64,000 bases of DNA from assembly GCA_025463055.1 (NCBI GenBank), contig JAOAPV010000121.1, forward strand, positions 1 to 64,000. The letters are read 5' to 3'. Position numbers and translations under genes: made by a program. This DNA is from Candidatus Acidiferrum typicum (GTDB taxonomy: Bacteria; Acidobacteriota; Terriglobia; Acidiferrales; UBA7541). Shown in pieces: positions 24,230 through 33,600 of the stretch. The notes under the pieces were generated by a model. It was given only the letters and a program-made list of their open reading frames with translations. It was not told where the DNA came from and did not search any database. Position 1 is the first letter of the stretch; each line of letters begins with the position of its first letter.

Positions 24230-26028
24230 CGGGTCGCTGTCTTTGGCGCGATTTTAGGGGCTATTTGCGGAAATGAGCGCGGCACAATTCCGGCGCCTTC
24301 TTTTACGGCGCTGATTTTGTCGATGGGGACGTTTGTCAGTTTTTCCACGGTACCGCCGGGCCAGGTTATTTCCAGGGAATCGATTTTCGTGCGCTTGCCG
24401 AGACCGAAGAAAATGCGCGGATCGTTTGCGGACATGTAGCTCATGCCGCCTTTGGCTTGCTCGACATGCGAGATTCCCTCGGAAGTGAGTTTGAGTGACG
24501 CGCCGATGCCGTCGCGATTCGATTTTGTTCCGATGAGCAGAATCTCCAGCCAGTGATTCGAATTGCCGCCGTCATTGCGGAGCAAAGAAGGATAGTCTCC
24601 GCGATTATTGGTAACGATGTCGATGTCGCCGTCGTTGTCGTAATCGGCGGTGGCCAGGCCGCGGCCCGCGATGGGACGCATGAAATCCGGGCCGAGCGAG
24701 TCTGAGACTTTTTCGAACTGGCCTTTGCCTACGTTGCGGAACATCAGCAACGGCTCCTTGTAAGAAACCTCGCCATGGTAGAGGTGCACATTATCGAGCA
24801 TCGCGCCATTGAGTTGCAGAATGTCGGGCCAGCCATCGTTATCGTAGTCCAAAAACTTCATGGAGACGCCGCTCAGGAGAATTGCTTTGTTGCCGATACC
24901 AGAGCGATAGGTGTCGTCATTGAAGGTTCCATCATGGTTGTTGTGATACAGGCGATTCAATTCGAAATCGAGATGCGTAATGTAGACGTCTTGCCAGGCA
25001 TCGCCGTCAACGTCCGCAGCGTCGATACCCATGCCCGCTTCGTAGCGGCCATCTTCGCTGGCGGCCATGCCGGAGACGAACGACACGTCTTGAAATGTGC
25101 CGTCATATTTATTCAGGAAGAGAAAATTGGGCCACGAATCGTTGGCGATGGCGATGTCGGTCCAGCCGTCATTGTTGAAGTCGGCGAGAACGACGCCCAT
25201 GCCTTTCGATTCGGGCTTGCCGACGCCTGATGCATCACTTACGTCGGCGAACGTGCCGTCGTGATTGTTGTGATAGAGCTTGGTTTTCTGGCCTTTGTAA
25301 TTTCCGGGGTGGCAGTAGGAGCGATACCCAGGGCGGTGTTCGCCGCAATAAATATTATTTTTGGGCGACCATTCGATGTAGTTGGTAACGACGAGATCGA
25401 GCCAGCCGTCTTTGTCATAGTCAAACCATCCGGCGCTGGTAGACCAGCCGCCTTCATCGGCGACACCGGCTTTTGCAGTGATGTCCGCGAATGTACCGTC
25501 ACGATTGTTGTGATAGAGGATGCCGCGGCCGTATCCGGTCACGTAGATGTCAGGATAGCCGTCATTATCGAAATCGCCGACGGCAACACCCTGGCCGTAG
25601 TGCCCTTCGCCGGCAAGTCCAGCTTTTTCGGTGACGTCTGTGAAGGTGCCGTCGCCATTGTTGTGGTACAGCGCGGAGCGGAGCGGATGCGGCGGCTTGT
25701 AAATATCGGTGGCAGCCGACTGCACGAAGAAAAGATCCATCAAGCCGTCCTGGTCGTAATCGAGCCAGGCGACGCCAGTGCCCATGGTCTCCAGATAATA
25801 TTTTTCTTCGGTTTGAGTGGAGTCCTGAAGAAATGTGATTCCGGCTTCTTTGCGAACGTCGTTATAACGGACAGGAATGGCAGCCTGTTGCTGCGATTTG
25901 GGAGCCTGGCCCGCGAAGAGCAGCAGATGGGTAGCGGTGCCGAATATTGCGGTGAGCGCTATAATTGCGGCGATTTTGATCCCGAGGCTAAGGATGGGTC
26001 GTTTAGCTATTGGCAATTTTGCGCCCAT
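24226..26028 (-). CDS. membrane-anchored CRTAC1 (FG-GAP/ASPIC-UnbV) protein
   Basis: A 600-residue protein with an N-terminal signal anchor (about residues 14-38), then FG-GAP/VCBS repeats (YHNNGDGTFTDVTEKAG, FDNDGYPDIYVTG; about residues 55-490) and a C-terminal ASPIC/UnbV domain (GIGASLKLTSEG, YMSANDPRIFFGLG, about residues 500-580). It is the first gene of a translationally coupled pair and differs from its partner in export route (Sec-type anchor versus Tat). Family roles are poorly known; adhesion or ligand binding is inferred. Confidence 0.9.
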   Translation of the reverse strand: MGAKLPIAKRPILSLGIKIAAIIALTAIFGTATHLLLFAGQAPKSQQQAAIPVRYNDVRKEAGITFLQDSTQTEEKYYLETMGTGVAWLDYDQDGLMDLFFVQSAATDIYKPPHPLRSALYHNNGDGTFTDVTEKAGLAGEGHYGQGVAVGDFDNDGYPDIYVTGYGRGILYHNNRDGTFADITAKAGVADEGGWSTSAGWFDYDKDGWLDLVVTNYIEWSPKNNIYCGEHRPGYRSYCHPGNYKGQKTKLYHNNHDGTFADVSDASGVGKPESKGMGVVLADFNNDGWTDIAIANDSWPNFLFLNKYDGTFQDVSFVSGMAASEDGRYEAGMGIDAADVDGDAWQDVYITHLDFELNRLYHNNHDGTFNDDTYRSGIGNKAILLSGVSMKFLDYDNDGWPDILQLNGAMLDNVHLYHGEVSYKEPLLMFRNVGKGQFEKVSDSLGPDFMRPIAGRGLATADYDNDGDIDIVTNNRGDYPSLLRNDGGNSNHWLEILLIGTKSNRDGIGASLKLTSEGISHVEQAKGGMSYMSANDPRIFFGLGKRTKIDSLEITWPGGTVEKLTNVPIDKISAVKEGAGIVPRSFPQIAPKIAPKTATR

Positions 26029-26187
26029 TCCCCCGGAGTGTGTAGCGGATATTCCTTCCTACGAGCCGGCTCACAAAATCTATAGTATTCTGAAAAGTGG
26101 TACGCATTCTAGTGCCGCGCTTGACGGTGCTCAACGAAAAGTTTTCGCCTGCTTGGCGGAAACAGACTGAAGAACTTCCGACCTACG

Positions 26188-26871
26188 ATGATTTGGGACC
26201 TTTTCCTTTGTGTCTTCGACATCCGGTTTTGGATACGGAGCGCCCGGAGCGATGCACAACTCCAGCGTTTGCGTAGCGAGCACGATAACGCCCAGAGCCT
26301 CAATCTGCTTTATCAAGAGCGAAAAGACCCCTGGGGTTTGGATTCCCCGCACTTTCGGTACCAGCAAAGCAAATACTCCAGGATGCTGTCACTGCTGCCG
26401 AGCCGTCGTTACAAACGAGCACTCGACCTTGGTTGCGGTTTGGGCACTCTTACACGCCGCTTGCGCAGCCACGCTGACGAGGTTGTGGGGATTGACGTGT
26501 CTGACGTCGCCGTCGCACAGGCTACGCGAGAAACGACGGAGCAGAGCAACCTGCAATTCCAACAGGGCGACGCGCTGAATCTCAGCCGCGAGCTGGATAA
26601 TGGCTTTGATCTAGTGGTGATCGCAGACACCCTCTATTACCTCTCGCCACTTTCAGACGAGGTACTACAGACTGTTCGCGAGCGAGTGGCCCAGTTGCTT
26701 ATGCCTGGCGGAATCTTGTTGCTGGTGAATCACTTCACTGTCAATTTGGATCCCGGAAGCCGGTGGAGCCCGAAAATCCATCGAATCTTTCGCTCCGCAC
26801 GCGACTTCACAACCGTACACGAAAGCTGGCGTCCATTTTATCTCGCCAGCATCTTCCAGAAGTCTCCGTAA
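26188..26871 (+). CDS. NodS-like SAM-dependent methyltransferase
   Basis: A 227-residue class I methyltransferase. KDPWGLDSPHFRYQQSKYSRMLSLLP (about residues 45-70) followed by ALDLGCGLGTLTRRL (SAM-binding motif I, about residues 78-92), GIDVSDVAVAQA and VIADTLYYL match the NodS-type methyltransferases, which modify sugar or amino-sugar derivatives. The first 35 residues are hydrophobic and unlike the family, so the true start may be further in. It is divergent from the CRTAC1 pair. Confidence 0.8.
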   Translation: MIWDLFLCVFDIRFWIRSARSDAQLQRLRSEHDNAQSLNLLYQERKDPWGLDSPHFRYQQSKYSRMLSLLPSRRYKRALDLGCGLGTLTRRLRSHADEVVGIDVSDVAVAQATRETTEQSNLQFQQGDALNLSRELDNGFDLVVIADTLYYLSPLSDEVLQTVRERVAQLLMPGGILLLVNHFTVNLDPGSRWSPKIHRIFRSARDFTTVHESWRPFYLASIFQKSP

Positions 26872-26917
26872 CGGAAGGGAAGTGGGTTGCGGAGATCCTG
26901 AATTCGCGCCGGCAATC

Positions 26918-27208
26918 TTATCGCCAGTCATTCACAAGAAAAACGTGCGGTGGGTTGAGTGCATCCGAATCTGGCCTGTGCATGGCGACACCCTGTATAT
27001 CGATACGAAACCCGCGCTGGAGCATACGACGAAACACTGCGCTGCAACCGAGGTTCACACCTGCTTCTATGCGCTGCAGGCCGCGTTCTGTGTCGAGCGC
27101 TGCGCACGAGTCTAGCAGCAGGTCGAAATGCTTCTCGGCTTCCGGTCCGGCCGGACTGCTGCAACTTTGATATAACTTGAGCCGTTGTCGCGCTTCTTGG
27201 GTAGACAT
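26918..27208 (-). CDS. small GNAT-like protein, possibly a truncated gene
   Basis: A 96-residue frame. Its C-terminal two thirds (GLQRIEAGVNLGCSAVFRRMLQRGFR, then QGVAMHRPDS and a final NDWR) closely fit the last half of GNAT acetyltransferases, in which a helix-strand unit with V-N and G-F-R motifs is followed by an AMHRP strand and a DDWR tail. The acetyl-CoA P-loop (Q/R-x-x-G-x-G/A) is missing, so this is either a remnant of a longer gene or a small protein. The ribosome binding site (AGGTTA) is weak. Confidence 0.4.
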   Translation of the reverse strand: MSTQEARQRLKLYQSCSSPAGPEAEKHFDLLLDSCAALDTERGLQRIEAGVNLGCSAVFRRMLQRGFRIDIQGVAMHRPDSDALNPPHVFLVNDWR

Positions 27209-27316
27209 TAACCTGTGTATCGGAGTGTGGGTAAGATGTCGACCCAAGGATGGCGCAGCACTGCCAGGCTCTAGCAGCAGGAAGCGGTGCTCAGCTGGAG
27301 GTTTCCGCAGACGACG

Positions 27317-28078
27317 TTATTTGCGAGTTCCAAGCCAGAGAATGGCATCTTCGAATAGTTTGTTCTGCTCCGGGCTGGCGAAGATTTTGTCGCCGTGGCC
27401 CATGTTCACGTAGATCATTCGGTAGGCCGTATTCGTCCACACTACGGGAAGGTCCCCAGCGGTGATGGTGTCTTTGAGTCCGATCGGATAATTCTTTGGA
27501 TCGAGCGTGAGCAGCACCTTTACGTGCTTGTTTAGCCGAGGGCTGGGCTTCCAGATGTACCACTCGTTTGCGGGCGAGATGAATGTGTCAGGCAGGTGAC
27601 GTGTCACCGGGTGGGAGCGCTCGTCTACTATGAGCTTTGCGGGAAGCGGAGGCCAATTGTTGCCGTAGAAAACGCCGCCACCGATAAAATCAACGAACCA
27701 AGGCCAGCGCGTGCTCTCATCATTGTAGGTAGACACATGAAAGCCAAGCCATGCGCCGCCGTGAGTCATGTAGTCCTGGAACGCCCCGCGCTGCTCTGCC
27801 TTTACCGGAAAATCGTTTATCCAGAGAACCAAGTCGAAGCCTTTTAACTTTTGGGCGTTCAAGGCTTCCCATCGTGTTGTCGATTCGAAATAGAAATTGT
27901 GTTTCTTGGCGAGCTCGGCGAAGAAGGGCAAGGCTTGCTCCGCAAACGCTATATGGTCCGGTTCGCCCTTCGCAGTGTAGAAGGCCAGGACGCGGAAGGA
28001 AGGCTGCTGTGCGAGGGTCGCAGAGGGGAAGAGAACGGCCGCCGCGCCGAGGAGAAGAGTGAGAAGAAAGCGAATCAT
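27317..28078 (-). CDS. secreted ThuA-domain protein
   Basis: A 253-residue protein with a signal peptide (ends TLAQ) and a glutamine-amidotransferase-like ThuA fold: FRVLAFYTAKGEPDHIAF, LVLWIND, MTHGGAWLGFHVS, and the late WTNTAYRMIYVNMGHGDKIF. ThuA proteins occur with sugar-degradation genes; some act on trehalose or related substrates or serve as ligand binders. The catalytic Cys of true amidotransferases is not apparent in the GGAWLGFH nucleophile-elbow position. It is divergent from the YVTN beta-propeller gene. Confidence 0.85.
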   Translation of the reverse strand: MIRFLLTLLLGAAAVLFPSATLAQQPSFRVLAFYTAKGEPDHIAFAEQALPFFAELAKKHNFYFESTTRWEALNAQKLKGFDLVLWINDFPVKAEQRGAFQDYMTHGGAWLGFHVSTYNDESTRWPWFVDFIGGGVFYGNNWPPLPAKLIVDERSHPVTRHLPDTFISPANEWYIWKPSPRLNKHVKVLLTLDPKNYPIGLKDTITAGDLPVVWTNTAYRMIYVNMGHGDKIFASPEQNKLFEDAILWLGTRK

Positions 28079-28155
28079 TGATGGAAAATGATGCCATCGA
28101 GAGCGGGTGCTCGACAAACATCATCGTATAGTGCTTCCGGAGGTTCCGGCAGGCT

Positions 28156-29289
28156 GTGGATAGAGGAAACCGAAACGTCTTGCGTGGCGCTCCCTTTTCT
28201 CGATGGTTCTCGCGACTCCCGAGGCGCGTGCCCGCAGAATTCGTGGGTGTGATCCTAGCGCTTTTCGCTTGCATCGCTTTTACGAGCGCGGCGCACGCGC
28301 AGACGGAAGAGCCTTCCACCGCGTTGATAAGCAGCGGAGCTGTTGCTTTGAATCCAGAAACGGGAAAGGTCTATGCGGTCGACACAAGTCGGGGCGTTGT
28401 GTCGGTCTTTGATTCACAAATACACTCCGTGTCGAGCGTACGCGTGGGGGCGGGGCCGATCGCGATCGCGGTGAATGCGGACACAAACAGAATTTATGTT
28501 GCTAATTCAGCAGGCGGCTCTATAAGTGTGGTCGATGGCAAGAACGATTCGGTGCTTGCCACGCTCAGTGTAGGACCGCGGCCGTATGTTGTAGCGGTCA
28601 ATCCGGCCACAAACCGGATTTATGTATCGAATACATTCAGCAACCTAATCACGGTGATCGACGGCGCGACAAATTCTGCAACCACAGTGAAAGCCGGCTC
28701 CGCGGATGCAATCGCCGTGGATTCAAAGTTGGACAGGGTATACCTGCTAGGTTACGAGAACCCGAATCTGATTGTGCTGAACAGGATGCCGTCCGTTGTC
28801 AGCAAGATTCCAGTGGGCATCCATGCTTGGAGCATGGCAGTCAACGAGACGACCGGCACACTTTACGTGACGCGAATCGGAAGTGCGGAGCTGGTCATGG
28901 TGGACGAAGTCGCTGGCCTTGTTACGACCATTCCTACTGGTGCGATCCCTTGTGCCGTTGCTATCAATCCTGCGACTAACAAGGCATACGTCGCGAATCA
29001 CGGCGATAACACGGTAAGCGTGATTGACGGCGCAAGGCGCGAAGTGATCGCGACGGTGAAAGTGGGACAGCGTCCCCAGGCGGTCGCAGTGGACGCGAAA
29101 ACGAATCGCGTGTATGTCGCCAATTCGCATAGCGGCGACGTCACGGTGATTGACGGTGCTCGAAACAGCGTTCTCAAGACGCTTCATGCCGGAAGCAATC
29201 CTTACGCGCTTGCGGTCGACCCGAATGGTGGGCATCTCTATGTGGCTTTGTATGGAGAACGAGCGCTGGCGGTTGTTGACACAAGATAA
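28156..29289 (+). CDS. secreted YVTN beta-propeller protein
   Basis: A 377-residue protein with an N-terminal membrane-spanning signal (about residues 27-48) and about seven to eight YVTN-type repeats of 41-43 residues (for example AIAVNADTNRIYVANSAGGSISVVDG, then AVDAKTNRVYVANSHSGDVTVIDGA). The fold is a seven- or eight-bladed propeller and usually sits at the cell surface. It starts at a GTG, with GGAGG 14 bases upstream, so a start further in is possible. The GH5 gene follows closely in the same direction. Confidence 0.83.
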   Translation: MDRGNRNVLRGAPFSRWFSRLPRRVPAEFVGVILALFACIAFTSAAHAQTEEPSTALISSGAVALNPETGKVYAVDTSRGVVSVFDSQIHSVSSVRVGAGPIAIAVNADTNRIYVANSAGGSISVVDGKNDSVLATLSVGPRPYVVAVNPATNRIYVSNTFSNLITVIDGATNSATTVKAGSADAIAVDSKLDRVYLLGYENPNLIVLNRMPSVVSKIPVGIHAWSMAVNETTGTLYVTRIGSAELVMVDEVAGLVTTIPTGAIPCAVAINPATNKAYVANHGDNTVSVIDGARREVIATVKVGQRPQAVAVDAKTNRVYVANSHSGDVTVIDGARNSVLKTLHAGSNPYALAVDPNGGHLYVALYGERALAVVDTR

Positions 29290-29352
29290 TGAGATCGGTG
29301 AAGACGGGTGTGCGCCGTCGACTTTGGTGTAGTCTTTTCGGCGGAGAAAATC

Positions 29353-30582
29353 ATGTTCAAGCTCAGAGTTCTACAGTTGTCGCTTCTTTTCCTGACATTG
29401 ATTTCCCCAGGAAGCGCGCAGTACGCGCACACCGACCACAAACAGATTGTAGATACCGCCGGTAAACCGCTTCTTATTCGCGCAACGAATCTTGGCAATT
29501 GGCTGGTGCCAGAGGGGTACATGTGGCTGTTCGAAGGCGGTCCGCAGTCTCCGAGCGAGATCCGCACGTTGGTGTTCGAGCTGCTTGGACCTGAAGGGTC
29601 GGCCGCATTCTGGCAGAAGTATCGCGAGAACTACGTCACGCGTGAAGACATCGGGCTCCTGCATCGGGCGGGATTCAACGTCATTCGCGTTCCTTTGCAT
29701 TACAGCTTGTTTGAGAGCGACGACTCGGAGGGTTTCAAGGTGGTGGACCGGCTGATCGGCTGGAGCCGCGCCGAGAATTTATACGTGGTCCTTGATCTGC
29801 ATGCCGCACCGGGCGGACAGACGGGCACGAACATCGATGATAGCGACGGATATCCCTGGCTGTACGAGAGCCCACAAGAGCAAGAGCACCTGATCACTAT
29901 TTGGCGGCGGCTGGCGACGCACTATCGCGATGAGCCTATCGTGCTCGGTTATGACTTGCTGAATGAGCCGATTCCGCATTTCCCGAAGCTCGCACCTTTG
30001 AATCTTTCGCTGGAGCCGCTTTACAAGAAGCTCTCGGGCGAGATACGGAAGGTGGATGCTCACCACATTCTTCTTCTCGGCGGGGCGCAGTGGGACGGAA
30101 ACTTTTCGGTTTTCGGCAAACCTTTCGATGCGAATGTCGCCTACACGTTCCACAAGTATTGGACGGCGCCGGATGAGAGCGTGATTCGCCAGTACATTGA
30201 TTTTCGTGAACGTTACGACGTGCCGATCTGGATGGGCGAGTCTGGGGAGAACACCGATCATTGGATCGCGCAATTCGCGAAATCACTCGAGAAAAATAAT
30301 ATCGGATGGGCTTTCTGGCCGTACAAGAAGATGGAAAAGTCGTCGGCAGTGGTCAGCATTATTCCTCCTGCTGATTGGGGAAAAATCGTAGAGTTCGCCA
30401 AACTTCCGGCCGGCACTGCGCACGCGGAAGATCGGCTGAAGGCGCGGCCTGAACAGGAGACGATCGCGCGCGCTTTCGCTGAGTTGCTGGAGAATGTCCG
30501 CGTGCAAAAATGTCGGGTGAACGCGGGATATTTAAGGGCGCTCGGGTTGAAGGCTGATATTGCGCCACAACCCGAGCGCTAG
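29353..30582 (+). CDS. secreted glycoside hydrolase family 5 (cellulase-like)
   Basis: A 409-residue exported glycosidase. After the signal peptide (ends GSAQ) the family 5 TIM barrel shows LGNWLVPEGYMW, DLHAAPGGQTG, the acid/base Glu in YDLLNEPIP and the nucleophile Glu in WMGESGEN. This pattern fits exo-beta-glucanase or endoglucanase members; exact specificity is not readable. GGAGAAAATC precedes the ATG. It lies near a LacI-controlled TonB receptor, so it may feed that uptake system. A 12-bp stem overlaps its stop codon. Confidence 0.9.
   Translation: MFKLRVLQLSLLFLTLISPGSAQYAHTDHKQIVDTAGKPLLIRATNLGNWLVPEGYMWLFEGGPQSPSEIRTLVFELLGPEGSAAFWQKYRENYVTREDIGLLHRAGFNVIRVPLHYSLFESDDSEGFKVVDRLIGWSRAENLYVVLDLHAAPGGQTGTNIDDSDGYPWLYESPQEQEHLITIWRRLATHYRDEPIVLGYDLLNEPIPHFPKLAPLNLSLEPLYKKLSGEIRKVDAHHILLLGGAQWDGNFSVFGKPFDANVAYTFHKYWTAPDESVIRQYIDFRERYDVPIWMGESGENTDHWIAQFAKSLEKNNIGWAFWPYKKMEKSSAVVSIIPPADWGKIVEFAKLPAGTAHAEDRLKARPEQETIARAFAELLENVRVQKCRVNAGYLRALGLKADIAPQPER
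30538..30582 (+). terminator. hairpin overlapping the GH5 stop codon
   Basis: GCGCTCGGGTTG (30538-30549) and CAACCCGAGCGC (30568-30579) are perfect 12-bp arms around an 18-base loop, ending one base before the TAG stop. No T-run follows, so it may act as a stabilising 3' stem or a weak terminator between two convergent genes. Confidence 0.45.
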
Positions 30583-30608
30583 AGCTGATGGACTCGGTGA
30601 TTTCAGAG

Positions 30609-33600
30609 CTAAAACGTCAGTTTTGCGCCGAGTTCGAGTTGGCGGCCGCCGGTGGCTTGCGTGATCTGGCCGAAGGTAGAGCTGCCTAGCGTTACGCCGG
30701 CCACGGTACCGTTGCCGCTGCCGAAGAAGAACTGCGGCGTATTGGTCGCGCCAAATGCTTCTAAGCGGATTTCCAGATTGAGGCGTTCTGTGAATCGGAT
30801 CGACTTGGCTAGAGAGGCATCTAGGTTGAAAAAGCCGGGTCCGCTAAGAAAGTTCCGCCCGACGTTGCCGAATGCAGTGCCAGTGGGAGCAGCGAAGCTG
30901 GACGTGCTGAACCAGGGATTGCCCAGGCCGACGCCGTGAAGAATCTGTACCGGGGCAACTAAATTGGGCGTTTGCGTGTTGCCCGGCGCCAGAAGGTTCG
31001 AGGAACTAGCAGTAAAGTAGAGAGGCAGGCCGCTCATCAGCGTGAGAAAACTGGATACGCGCCAGCCACCCAGAACCGCGGAAGCGACTCCAGAGGAGAC
31101 GAAGCGCTTGCCCCTTCCGAACGGCAGATCGTACACAACGCTTTGCACAAAGGTATGCGTGCGATCGAAGTCGTTGCGGGCGTAGTTGCGGCGCTGATTG
31201 ATGTAGAAGGCGAGGCCACCATCGTCACCCGTTACGTAGCCCATGCCTTTGCCGAAGGTGTAAGCAGTTGTGGTGGCAAAGCCGTTCGAGAAGCGGCGGT
31301 CAAACTTCACTTGCAAAGCATGGTAGCTGGACGAATATCCCGCGAATAGGAGATTGGTAGAGGCAGTTCGCCCGAAGGAATTGAACTCGGGTTGTCCCTG
31401 CTTCCCGAGACCTACCGACGTAGCGGCGTTGAGGTTGTAGTTGATGACGGAGTCCACGCCGTGGTTGCCGACGTACGCCAAATCGAGAACGAAGTGCCAA
31501 GGCAGCGACTGTTGGATGGCGGCATTCCACGATTCCACGTAGGGATTCTTGAAGTTCTGATTGACGACAAAGTAGTTCGAGCTTACGGCGGGGTTGGTAA
31601 TGATTCCGTTGGATGGAATCGGGGGAAGCGTCAGAGTGGGGAAGCCATTCTCGAAAGTCGCCGGAGTCACGCCATCCGGAAGCACTGCCGGACCATACGT
31701 CACTACTGCTGGATTTAGAGCGACATTGGCACGCACGGGAAAATTGTAGGCGTAGCTGTTGTCGGGGAACGGCGTGTAGCTGATGCCGAATCCAACGCGG
31801 AAGACAGTCGATTCCTTTAGACGGTAGGCTAGCCCTAGGCGGGGCGCGAAATATTTGTAATGTGTGGCAATCCCCAGATCATTGGGATTACTTCCCAGGC
31901 CGCTTAGGACAAGCGTGTTGTTGGTGGGATTGTAATTTGAAAAGCCCGCCGGGGCCACGGGCGTGGCGGGCGGATAAAACTCCCAGCGGACTCCAATATC
32001 GGCGGAGAGTTTGGGAGTGACCAGCCATTTATCCTGCACGAAGCTGAAAAATTGCCATGCGCGATAATTCGGGAAGAAGGTGGCAAGATCACGGCCTGCC
32101 TGGTTCGGCAGGTCGAGCAGAAAGCTGGCGAAATCGTTCCCAAAGCTGGTTACGGTTGTGCCCGTACCAGTGTTGAGCGCCGTCTGACCATCGGCGAAGG
32201 TGTAGAGACCGCGTGGGCTGAAAGTCTGCTCCTGCAGCAAAGCATCGCGAACCCGGCGTAGATCGACGCCGAACTTAACCGTGTGATTGCCGACCACCTT
32301 GGTCCATGTGTTGGCAAAGTCGATGTTCGTTTCAGATCGAATCCATGGGAGGCTGGCAGAGTAGCCAATCAAAGGATTGGAGAAGCCTCTGTTATTGGCA
32401 ATGGTGATGCCGACGATTCCGCTGGTTATCGGGTCGAGGTTAACGCCGGGAATGCCGAGATCTTTCGAGGCTGTCGTGCCGAAATCGCTGTTGTGAGCCT
32501 CGTTGTGATACCAGGCCACACCAACGCGGAACTCGGCAACGAGACTGTTCGAGAAAAAGCGATTGTAGTTGAGACCGATGCTGTAGGTGTTCTGGATGCC
32601 GGTCCCCTCAAAATTGCCTTGTGCTGGTCCTCCGGCTGAACCGAAGATAGGCGCTTGGAAAATGGATGGACGCTGATAGCTGAATCGGGCGCTCAGGCGA
32701 TCTTTATCGGTAAGGTTGGCATCGACTTTAGCGTCAACGAAATCCGTATCTTTATGGAAAGGAAGCAAAGCAAAGTAGTTGTTTGAGTTGCCCACAGCCG
32801 TTGGGGTTGGCAGGAGCGTCATAATCTTAGCGGATATGGGATCAATCAAGGCCACGGGAACCATGTTGGGGCAACCGGCTGCATTGGTGCAGGCAGGGTT
32901 GAAAGCGTCCACCGGGCCGTTGCGGCCTGGCACCGTGGCTATGCCAGGAGCGGAAGTGGCGACGAACTGCTGGCGGCCCGTGCCGTTTGGATTGCCGCTA
33001 AACGGATTGTAGATGTTGCAGGCGGTCGGCGGAGCCGGGGGTTTACAAGCTGGCAAGTTTTTCACGGCGGTCAAGTCACCCGAGCGCAAGGCCATGCTAG
33101 GGATGCTTATCTGGTTTGTATTTGCCTCGTGGTCATAGACTTTCAGATAGTCGGCGAAGAAGAAGAGCTTATTCTTCTTGATGGGCCCCCCGATATTGCC
33201 GCCAAAATAGTTGTAAGCGAGATGCCCCACGGAGGGGTCGAAAAAGTTGCGTGCGTTGAAATAGCTGTTTCTGGCGAATTCGTAGGCAGCGCCGTGGTAG
33301 CTGTTGGTGCCGGACTTGAGGATAACGTTGGTGACAGCGCCGCTTGCCCGGCCCAATTCGGCGTCGTAGTTACTCGTCGATACGTCAACTGTCTGGATAG
33401 CTTCGAGTGGCGGTACGAGGATCTGCAGAAGGCCGGTGCGTTCGTTGTTGTCGATGCCCTCGATCTGGTAATTGTTGCCCATGCGCAATTGGCCGTTGAC
33501 TTCGGTCTGCAGGGAGCTGCTCGCGTTAAAGAACTGCGAGTGCTGGAACGTGGCGCGGGTCGTGCCGGGCACTATGTTCAGAAGGTTTTGATAATTGCGA

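Noticed and set aside
22394-26028. Regularly spaced nucleotide repeats suggesting a CRISPR or tandem repeat array
   Set aside because: The spacing (about 150-200 bases, imperfect) matches the protein blades of FG-GAP propellers, not a CRISPR repeat-spacer structure.
23411-26085. Two long open frames opposite the CRTAC1 genes (23411-24121 and 25261-26085), with Ile/Val-rich translations
   Set aside because: These come from the repeated Asn-Asn-Gly-Asp-Gly codons of FG-GAP blades read backwards; they follow the repeats and have no start signals.
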